Shown: positions 32,064-44,000 of the stretch, piece after piece | Position numbering within the stretch: the stretch's first letter is position 1 | Layout: each line of letters begins with the position of its first letter | Assembly: GCF_029227915.1 (NCBI RefSeq) | Contig: NC_079888.1 | Coordinates: 17,770,001 to 17,834,000, forward strand | Source: Hydractinia symbiolongicarpus | Lineage: Eukaryota > Cnidaria > Hydrozoa > Anthoathecata > Hydractiniidae | Length of the DNA stretch: 64,000 bases | Direction: 5' to 3' | Program-made: the position numbers and the translations under genes | The notes under the pieces: model-generated | What the model was told of the DNA's origin: nothing | What the model saw: only the letters and a program-made list of their open reading frames with translations | Database searches by the model: none

Positions 32064-35000
32064 ATGGGAGACAGTATGTTGTTAGATGAAGATGACGACA
32101 AAATATTGGCCAACTTTCCAATGGAGGATGACAATGGTTACGATTCTACTGACGACATACTGACTAAATTGATGGAGAAAGAAAATGCTAGCTCACCTCC
32201 AAAAAAAAAACGAAAGTCTTCTTGCATAAAAAATGAGGAGGATGACCAGCTGGAGGATAAAGGTTTGAATTCTGATGTTGATGAAGAAAGTGACGATGAA
32301 GCATCTGGTAAATTTTTTGTTTTTAAGAAATTGTTGTACTTTGCTTTTTACTACAAATTTGTACCCTGGGATTTCCATTAAGAAAACTACATGTGTGCTA
32401 CTAATTAAACATGTAAATAAATAACATAGTGTCATCTGTTTGAAAGTTTATGGGCTACGGAACCTTAAATGATATTAATTCTAATAAAACCGCACACCAT
32501 CGCACGCACAAAAGGCCCTGGGCGTGCGATGGTGTGCGTTTTTTTTTAATTGTTTTAAAGTCTCTGAATGTTTTTCTTCCACAGGCTTTCTCTGGTTCTT
32601 TAAAATATGTTACTTATTATTAAGATCCACGTTGACTTCCACCTTAACGTAATTGCCGAATAAAAATACGAAGATACCGTAGTTCTGATCGGGGTAAAGC
32701 ATTCTCTGTTGAGAATGAAATATTGATGTGCTATGATAAATATTCACCTATATGTATACGCACCATCCGGATAAACTATCTGAGTTCATCACTAACATAT
32801 AGCGGCACGTAGTGTAGTGGGTTCGTCTGCTGCTCCCAGTTATGGGGACTGCGGATCGAATCCCGCTCACTGCCAGGCAGTATGTTAGTGATGAACAAAG
32901 TAGTTCTCTTTCATTATGACTTACACGCATTATACTCGCCCATCATGATCAGAGGTCTGATCGGGGTGAAGCATTCTCTGTTGAGAATGAAATACGGATG
33001 TGCTATGATAAATATTCACCTATATGTATACACACCATCCGGATAAACTATCTGAGTTCATTACTAACATATTGCCGCACTTAGTGTGGTGAGTTTGTTT
33101 GAATCCCGCTCACTGCTTGTCAGTATGTTAGTAATGAACAAAGTTGTTTTTCTTCAATATGACTGTAGTTGTGTCAGCAAAAAAGTTGCCAACATAATTT
33201 TGTTGTGAAATTTGAATGAATGCCACAATCAAAACGGTCGGTGTTATTATGAAGAACGTAAGGTACTTTAGAGAACATTAAAGTTGGCCCCTTTCTTTCA
33301 TGCTGACACTCTTATGCTCCACTGGTGCATTACACTGAGACTCAAATGAAAGACGGAAGACCATTTGGAACCATGCCACAAGTCAGTCCGACCTTCATCG
33401 TCAAGAAAATACTGCGAGAAGAGTGTGCATGCATCCAAGTTAAACATACAGTACAGTCCAGATGTACGCGTACGCTCAACTTGCAAAAATAATTGCTTTC
33501 ATTAAAAAAAACAATAGGATAGCGAGTTCCTTTCAAATTGCGCGAAAATAATTGCTTTGTGGTAAAAACAAAAGCATAGCAAGAAACATTGTTTATAAAC
33601 AATACTCTGCGCGAGAGAAAATTAAACGCGAAGGCCATTGAATTTTTATTTTTTTAACAACGAAACTAATTATAGTAATGCGATTTTAATCTCGATATAT
33701 TTAAAAAACACAAGCTCTTTCAAAAAACAACAAATCCAATGATCTAAATAAAAAAAAAATAAGCAAGGAGGTTTAAAAGAGAAGGAGACACATCTGCGCA
33801 AAAACATTTCTATCGCCGTTTTTCGTTTTTAAACTTTTAAAAGTTGATCTAAAAAAAACATTTCTATCGCCGTTTTTCGTTTTTGAACTTTTAAAATGCG
33901 ATCTAAAAAAACATTTCTATCGCCGCTTTTCGTTTTTAAACTTTTAAAATGCGATCTAAAAAAACATATCTATCGCCACTTTTTGTTTTTAAACTTTTAA
34001 AATGCGATCTAAAAAAACATTTCTATCGCAGTTTTTCGTTTTTAAACTTGTGAAATGCGATCTAAAAAAACATTTCTATCGCCGTTTTTCGTTTTTAAAC
34101 TTTTATAATGCGATCTAAAAAAACATTTCTATCGCCGCTATTCGTTTTTAAACTTTTAAAATGCGATCTAAAAAAGCTTTTCTATCAAAATTAAAGTTTC
34201 AATCTTTGTTAAAACATAATAATTTCTATCACTTAAAAGCTTTATTTAACCCGCGCAACCAACAATGCCTTCTCGCTAGTTTATTTAGTTTCCACGCAAA
34301 ACTTTTATTTAATAAAACTATCAAAGAGTTGATAACATTTGCAATTATGCTATTGGGAATAGTTATGTTAACACTATTTAACAATAGTTACGTGCAGTTA
34401 TAATAAGATATTTTTTCTGTAATAATCTTTTGTTTATTACGCGCAAGTTAATGACTTACAAGACTCGCAAGATAATTAATAAGAACAAAAGACAAACAAC
34501 TACCGCCTCCGAGAAAAAGGTGTGAAACTTGAGCGTACGCGTACGCTTACATCTGGACTGTACTGTAACCAGAACATGGGAGAGGTTAGGTGTCCTGTAC
34601 CTTAATACAGCTCTCAGACGAATGTTTTTGTGATGTAATACCAAAGAATAAGCAAGTTGAATAAAGTTTACAAAATCTTTTTAAAAGTGGAAAGAGAAAT
34701 CGAATATGTTTAATAATAATAATTGAAAAAATTGTATATCGTATTAAAAAGAAGTCCAGAGTTCTGTCACCCACGCAACACAGCAGGCAATAAGTCAGCC
34801 CTGTCCTCGATTTTGTGAGAAGAGATGTTCTGCGAAGACTCTAACAATTGAGTCTCCTCTACTGTTTTGCTTAATGTTAAGCTGTGCCAGTGACAAGCAT
34901 TTTTGAAGCATGTCACTGGCAACTTTTGCGATATATAACCTAATGATGCCCTAGCCTAATGAATTCGTCTCGAAACATAAAAAGCCAGTAACAAACTATT

Positions 35001-38000
35001 TTTAAAAATCAAGGCATGTGAGTATCGAAACAGAGAAAGAAAAAAACAGGTAGCAATGCGCAAGATACAAAGCTATTAAAAAAAGTTTTAGTATGGTCGC
35101 TGTGATTTTACATTCTTCACATAAACATGATTTTACATTAAACACAAAATCTTTAACGCTTTACGAGTGTTAATTCATTTTTTTGGAAATACCTTTTAAT
35201 AGCTTTGTGATCATTAACACTTTTAAACAATAGCATGTTCATGTAAGAACAAAAGGATTCATCAAATCTTATTGTTGTGACTCGCTCACAACGATAACAA
35301 TATAAAGCAATTAAGTTCATAATGTAAACAAAAGATATGTAAAGGTTCTTTATGTAGACATGAGATCGTTACACGACGTTGTAAAATTTGCGTTAAGTAA
35401 GATTTAAGCGGCACTGTTGTACCCTGTTCTAAATTAATTTCTTGTATCTAAATTATCTTATTGTGGTGCGGTTAAAACTAAGATTAAGAAGGGAAAATGC
35501 AAGGTAAATAAGGAAATCACTTCAAATTTTATACAATTTTGCGAGTGTGGTCAATCGCACGCCTCTGACATTTTGCGCGTGCGCGTGAGGTCGCACGCCT
35601 CTTATGGCAAGCCCTGTAAACAATGTTCTTGTTATTTGATTGATAAAGAACTTGTACTTTTTCTTTTTTAGCAGAGATTGCTGCTCTTCAAGCACAAATA
35701 GAAAAATTAAAAGCTGTAAAGAAGTTAAAGAAAACTCCGAAAAAGAAAGCAAATTGTGTTGAAAGCTATAATGCAAAACCTTCAACAAATTTGTGCTCTC
35801 ACAGTATCCCTTTTTTATTGTACATTTTTGTCAGATTAGAGTTTACAGCAAGAAAAGTTTTTTCGGGACACAAACTGTCAGTGCAAAACAGCAGGAGTGT
35901 CATGTATGCCCTGCTTTTTTAGTCTTTTGAAGTAAAACTAACTGTTAGCAAACCTTACTTTTTACTTTTCTAATTTTTCTTCCCAAGCAGTAGAAATCAT
36001 AGAGTTTGAATGCCCATACTGACATGTAAAAGCTAGCACATATAAAATACAAAAAAAGTTATACTTTTTGCTACGCTACACTTTTCTTAACGATTTACAA
36101 ACAGATAAAGAACGGAGCAGCTGTTTCTTTTGTTCATCGAATAATGAAGACCTGTCATTAATACGTAATGATAAATGTGAAGACCTAGGATCTAACAAAA
36201 AAGAATGGGATAAAAATAAACCCAATGATAATGAACTCTATAAAAACGAACCTGTCAAAAACAAACAGAACTACTTAAAAGATAAATTTCTTAGTAAGAT
36301 CAGTCCTTCTAAAGAGAAGTCGAAAGTATGTGAAGATTTTGTTCCCACTCAGAAGAAACCAAGAGTTGCACATGATCCTAAGAAAACAGACAACTATGAA
36401 GAGAAATGTGACTTGACTAAAAAAACAAAAATTTCACACAATTCTGTTACAACTAGTGGTCAAAAAGTAAAAACAAAACAAGATGGCATATCACCAGTTA
36501 TTAAAAGTAAGCATGATATATTTTTGTTTCATTTGCTTTACAAGATGGTGGATTACATTTTCATTTATATAATTTCTAATTGCCTTTCTCTGTTATATTT
36601 TAATATAAATGTTGTAATTTTTTTCTCACAAACTTTTAAGGAATAAAAGATTTTTCACTGGTAAGCACAAATTACATGTACCAGCTTGGCCTCAATAAAT
36701 TAACCTTTCAACCCCACAAGTAAATTGATAAAACAGTTGAATTAAAAAAGCTGAAAATTCTGTTCTGTGTTATTTATACATCTATGGTATTGCAATGTTT
36801 AGGCATCAGAAAAACCAATTTCAAGTAGTCTACAGTTTTCCGTTGATATTTTATAAATTCATTAGTGTGCAGTCTAAACCTCATTTACATCAAGTCATTA
36901 TTGTACCAGTTAGTCAAAGTAAAAATAACATCTGTATACACTAACTATAAAAAAGTCATTGAAGATATTATTTCGGTTTTTCTGTTCAGTATTCATATTA
37001 CTGTGGAAAGTTTATCATTTCTTGAACATGATAGGCAAGTTTTTTTCCTTCGTCGAGTTTTAAGGCAACACAAGATCAAATGCATTCTTAACTCTAAAGA
37101 CACCCTAAGAAGCACTTTGTCTAAACCAAAAGACAAAATAAACCTGGAAGAACAATGCAATGTTATTTACGAAATCCCGTGTAAAGGTTGTGATGCAGTG
37201 TACATAGGCGAAACAAAAAGAAAGTTTAAGCAACGAGTACAAGAACATATGCGCGCAGTGAGAAATGGAGATGTGAAGAAAAACAAAATTGCGGACCACA
37301 GCTGGAGCAGAAGTCATCAGTTTAATTGGGATGAGAAAAAAATCATTGACAGAGAATCCAGAACAACGACCAGGAAGATTAAAGAAACCATCAACAGTGT
37401 AGCACTTAACAAACACAAAAACAGCATCTCGTATCAACTTCCTGAGATTTGGTTCCCAGCCCTACAGAAGAAGTAGTTACCTACATCTAGGTCCGAAAAA
37501 GTAATTACCGTAATTAACTGTAATTATCAGCTCGTTTCTGATTGGTTAGTTTTTATGAATTTTGATCTTCTGCCCGATGATGGGAGAAGGATCTCCCAAA
37601 ACGTCGCCTACTAAACTATATGTTCAAGAAATGATAAACTTTCCACAGTAATATAAAAATGTCATATGTGAACATTCGAAGTATTAGGCCTCAGTTTCAT
37701 TTTTAAACAGATGATGAACAGGGTTGTGCAATTGTAATTTTAATTTTGATGTTATGTATACATCTTAGATATCTGATTTACCTGTTGATTTATGCAAATC
37801 ATTGAGCCTTTCTTTACATATTATGATTGCCATGTGATTGATTTTGTGTTATGTTTTGAGCAACTACAGGCTACACATTCTTTAAATGCCCTTAAATTTT
37901 TTAATAAATAAAAAACAACAGCAATAATAAATTCATAGATAAATCAAAGCAACAACAATTTTGACAACTTGTTTTTATGGTTGCAAATCTTTTAAAATTA

Positions 38001-41000
38001 ACATAATTGACCCTAAAATTACCTACCTGTTTTCTGTTGCATTTAATTCTATTTTAATTTGTAGGAAAAAGTGCAGATATGAACAACCAATCAAATTCAT
38101 CCTCAAGTAGCCATGTTTATACTTATGGCGGCATTGCTGTAAGGTGAGCAATACACATAAGATTGATGTATAATCTTCTACAGTTTAAGTTCTAAATGTT
38201 ACCAGTTCCCACAAATTTTCTGCTAGTATCAATCACATGCTTAGAACCTTTTTTCGCAAAGTAAAAAATAGCCTTTGGGTGGAGTTATGATTGTCAGGGA
38301 GTAGTTAATGGCGACCATTTAATTAGCTGAAATAGGATGTGCAGTTTAATTAAGCATATACATATGTTTCTTGTTTTTTCTGTACAGTTTTGTTGACAAA
38401 ATTAACAAAAATGTTAAACTATATTGATTGCCATTTTTTTATTCCACATTATTTTTTTCCTGAAAGTTTAAAACATTTTGTGAATAACCAACTATTGAGA
38501 GAAATTTGTTGTATTTTTTTTTCAACTGTCGCCATAAGAAAAAAGTCATAGTTCATAATTGCATGTTATATTTTTGGATTGAAGATAATACAAATGTTGT
38601 TACTGTTATAAAAAAATTCTCTCAAACAAAACAGATATATAGTATATATATATATAATAAAATAAGTGCAAGGACAAAGTTTGTGAAGTTAAATAATAGG
38701 TTTATGTGAAAAAAGGTAAACAAATTAGTTGTGTTTAGAGAAGTGTATGAAGAAATGAAAAAAATGACTCTTAGTTTTTTTGGTTTAAAAAGTTGTTTTT
38801 TTTTTGAGAGAGAAAAAAAGAAAAATGCTTATATAAGTGCAAAAATTTGTAGCAGGCAAAAGGGCCACAGCCTTCGAATTTTAGACATATTTGATATGGC
38901 ATATGGTTGTTGGAGAAGTATCGTAATATTTAAGAATTTGCTTAGGTAGTCCTTCGGCAACAGAAAAAACCGTTAAATAGTTAAAACCACTAAAAAAAAA
39001 AGAAATCTATAGAATTATGGAATGATATCAAAGTGAGCTCATTGAGTTTAACCATCATCGATTTATGCGAAGTATAGATTCCTTGTAATTACTAAATTCC
39101 TTTGCCAATTGCAGAGCGCTGAAGCGAAATTTAGAGGAGCATTAAAAAAGCACGTTTATTCTGAGGTGGAGGGAGTGGGCTTATATGAAATAACGAACAA
39201 AAACGATAAGACGAGAGTAGTCCATCTATTTGTTTTGTGTATGTTTGCATTTTGAAAAATTTGTCTCTCTATTTTTCATTATGATATTTTACAGCTATCC
39301 GATAATTAATTTAAAGCTAAATATGTAAATTATGTAAATGTTCTTGTTTTTTTTGTTAAGATATTTATTATAGTTTTATTTTCATATAGAGAGGGTGAAG
39401 TTTAGATTAAGTATGTAGGAAAGGGAGCGGTATAATGCTAAAGGCGAACTTGAATAAACAAGGGGAGGTGGGGAGTCAAAATGAAAAATATTGGGGAAAC
39501 AGTTTAAGAAGTCACCCATATTTTTCATGGCAAGTATTAAACTGACATATACTTTTTCTTATAATGCAAATGATTAAAAAAAATAATCAGATAATGTAAA
39601 AGAATGTATTTCTCCATATTTTTATATATTTTAGTCACCCAAAACTATCATCATCAGTGTTAGAAAGTCGCCTAAGGGGAAGAAAAATAATACACATCTC
39701 TAAAATTCAATCAAAGTTAAAAAACAATGATATCGAGGGAGACTGGGTAACGATTGGTGTTGTAGTGAAAAAGGTTGCTCAAAAAAAAACTGCCAATGGA
39801 AAAAATTTTAGTGGTATGTTTGTGTTCTTAATTATATATTATAATTATCCTTAAAATCTTTTGGCACATTATACCACCCTTTTTGTCTGTCTGTTGCACA
39901 AAATATTACCGTAAGTAGCAGTATAAAAAGAACGGACTAGTTGAATAAAATAGTATACACATTGTTTTTTTAGTGTGGCAGCTAAGTGATTTGGGAGTTG
40001 GTACTGAAAATCAAACTGTTGGTTTTTTTCTCTTTGGTGATACATATAAGGAACATTGGAAAATTCAAGTGGGCACTGTAATTGGGCTTCTAAATCCAAC
40101 AATTATGAAACAAGAAAAGGTAATGTCTTATAAACATGCTGGTTCTGTTTAATGTTTGGCTTTGAATTTTTTTTGCTGTAACAACTAACAAAACGTGTTC
40201 ATGTGAAGCTTGAATATCTTTATAATTCAATGCTATGTAGTAGCAAAATTTGCACCTGGACCCATTAGCACTAGTATAATTGGAAGAAAGATTGAATTAA
40301 GTAGAAATAACTTTGTTTTTATCCAGAAAAACAGAAATTGTCTTAAGTTGCTGTGTTTTATAATAAGACCATTCAATGTGTAAAATGAAGTTTAAATGTT
40401 ACTCTATTGCAATAGATTTTTTTCACTATCATACGTATTGCATTTAATAAAAATCATATGTATTTATCTGTAAATTCTTAATACCCATTACGCAATCAGA
40501 AGCACAAGCCTATTAACAAGATGTATGAGTTCACTATTCAAGTGCATTTTTATATTTTTTATGAATTTGTAAAAGTTTCCATTAAAAATTTTTGTGTAAG
40601 TGCCACATGACCAAAATGTCCAGAGCTGACCCAAACCTGTTCTTTTCAACACAAATTCCCTACTCCCACTCACCATTGCATGTGCAGAATTTCTGATTAG
40701 GAGACCTTGACCGATGGCAAATTGTGATATTGAGGCTAAATATGGACTTTTCCATTTGTGCAAAGCAAGCTGCTGGAATATATTCATACTTGCACGCTAG
40801 TCAAATTTAAAAGCATAGGAGAATCTATCAAAGCCTAATACATTTATTTGATGGTTAAGCATTCTGGCATTCACAGAAATATTTTTTTTTGTATTAAAAA
40901 AGGTCTTTGCTATTTTAAAATAACATTGTTGTTCATATGAATAAACCATGCTGTTTATAATTTAGTCAACTTATCAGGAGTTATCTATATCACTTGACAA

Positions 41001-44000
41001 CCCTAAAAAGCTAATGGAAATCGGAGTGGCAAAAGAGTTGGGTGTATGCAAAGGGATTCGAAAAAATGATGGAAAGTCATGCTCAATGTTTGTCAACATG
41101 TAAGTTTCCTTTTTTACAAGATATTTCAAGATTGATAAGTTATACCACTTTTCAAAAGTTGAATCAATCTTTAAATATAGCTAAGTTGTAATTAAGGTTT
41201 TATTGTATCGTGGCAAAAATGTCTATCAATAATGCCTCATAATCATGCACTTTCTTTTATTTTTCTCACACCAGTTACGGCAAGTTTTTTAATGGTCATA
41301 ATCACTTAATACTATTTAAAGAAATAAATCAATGAAAATTAATTAACAAAAATAAAAAGATTTTGGCTGGTGGTAAATTGTGCAGTTCTTTTCTAAGAAA
41401 GTAATATATATTTACATTTAATTCTTGTAGAAGCTATGGGGAGTACTGTGAATACCATATACAAAAAGCATTTAAGAAAGCAAGAGCTAATAGAATGGAG
41501 CTACAATCAGGAGGGTAAGCATTTTATAAAATTTTATTTAAACTTTGTTTTAACCTTCAAAAGTAAACTTTTGCCCTATACACTCCATCCATTAGTGAAA
41601 CGTGCCTCAAGAAAAATGTAGTGTCTAACACATTGTTATAACTTTACAATTAATGGAGCAATTTTTGGTATAAACAAAAAAAAATTCTCAGCAACAAGAG
41701 TGGTGAGGTGGAAATAGGTAGATGTTTATAAAAATTTAAGACTGTTCTATACAAAGACAAAAGAGAACACATAATTATTTATTGGCAGTAAAAACAGAAA
41801 GTTATAAAAAGAAAGTTTGAAATAAATTACAGTAAACCTTTCCACGTTTTAAATTATGTTTGTTTATTTTAGCTGTGATTTAATTTCATAGAATTGATGT
41901 GACGATAATAATTTCAAAGGCCTCAGATAAAAATTAAGGGATGACATTTTAATATGTGACAAATCAGATATAGCATTGACATTTGTGTTTAATCATTCTT
42001 GATGTATTTATTTGTTAGATTAAATTTTTTTGGTTTTAACAATAAGTGAAAAAAACAAAGTAGGAACCTATCCTATTGTGACTATTTGCACACCTATGAC
42101 TATTTTAACTGTACAAGTATCCACAAAAAAAACTTAGTTTTGAAAATTTTGAAACTCGTCATTGCAAATTATAATACATTAGCAAAATTCTTAGCTAACA
42201 AAATTATTTCATTTTAATACATGATTTTTTCTAGCCAATGTAAACAAAGTTTTTTATAACATGGTTTTTATATGTTTTAAAGAAGATTGTAGAGAATGTA
42301 TTTGACTTTGCTGCTGACAGACAAACAGACACAGTTTTTGTAATAATATGGACATTTATCGAAAAAAAAATTTACAATGTTATAATACTGAGCACATAGG
42401 GATTAAAATTTTAAACAACTATAATTATCCAAAAATGCATTGATATTTATTAATTTGGAAGAAATACGTAGAATGTACAGTATTTTTCAGGATTTGATTT
42501 AGTTTGTGTTTGTCCTAAAGATGTAAAAGCAGAATTTAATGACTTTTTGTTGCCAATCGTTCAAACAACTTGTACTTGAACAATATAATTTTTCAAAGCA
42601 TCAAAGAATTTAGAAATAGCAATGGAAGTAGCTATTTGAATTACTAATTTTTGTGTTAAAATTTTACCAGGCAACAAAAAATAGAGAAAAGTAACAATCA
42701 ATCTGATTTTAATTTATTTCTTTTTCAACAAAAATGATATGTGTTGGAAAATGTTTTCAAATTTTGTAAAGATTTATATACTTTATTGCTTGGTATCTAA
42801 AACAAATGTCTCAATTATTTTGCTTCTCTGACCTTTAAAATATTTTTCTGATCCTGAAACTTTATAAAAAGTAATCATATTGTTTTCTTTAGGCCTGGGG
42901 CAGGTCAAAAACCAATAGGAAGTCGCATGAGAATGCTCAGAAAAGACATAGATGCTGGTGATGTGTTTTACGGTGGGCAGACAGTGACACTAGGCAAAGA
43001 TCATAAAAAGAATAATGTCAAACTTAGTGGTGGAAAAAACATGAACCGTGGAGGATTACAGAGTGTTATGGGGAGTGAATTAAAATCTCTAGCTGCAAAA
43101 GAGTTTGAAGAAAATAAACTTAGAATCAAAAAAGGTATTTCTCGTTTTGTTATTTTCTATTTTTTATTATTTCTGTCAGTTTTTTTTTAATGCAGATCCT
43201 ATTCAAAAAATATAAGGCAGAATAAAGTAGTGCTTCACTTTCCTAAATTTTGTCAAAATTGGTAAAAGGTGAAATAAACGTCTAACCTGATAATCCTTGT
43301 AGCTCCAACTCCAACAACAATCATTAAACACAACAGCAACAAAACGTTGTAATATCTGTACCAATGTATCAGATCTGCACCAAACAGTAACTAAAACCCC
43401 ATCCAACACTATTGTAATTAGTCTTACAGTCTAAACATGAACAGTAGGTTAACAATCTTCCCCACTTTTCTTCAATCTTTATGTACACTATTTTAGCATC
43501 ACCAACTTGAGATTAATGGAGCCCACCACGCTGAAGGGTTTTCAATAGTCCCTAAGTAGACGCTCCTCTTTTTGTACGACAATTTGCGATTTGCTTCTTG
43601 CTATCAATCCACTTTACATCTGTTATTTCTCTTCTGTCAATCATTTAAGTATAGACGAATCTAATCCGTAGTGATCCACAACAAATTTGATCGAATCAAC
43701 TGCTTCAAATAGTTGTTGACTGTCTGTGTAACTTTAATGGAATTTAAAACATTACGACCACATACTTCAGTAAGTAAATTTGACAACCAAAATGCTGCTT
43801 CTGCAGCTTCCACTTGAATCAGATTTTCTACAGCCATTGTACTCTTTGCAAGCGCTTTGACTGCCACATAATGGGTGATAGATTTCAACAGTCGTCTTTC
43901 AGAAATATTATATATCCGCCTTGAGATCCTCTGTTTCTAAGGTTTGCAAAGGATGCGTCATTGTAGACTTTAAGAGTCAAATTTTTCATAGTACCTTTGA

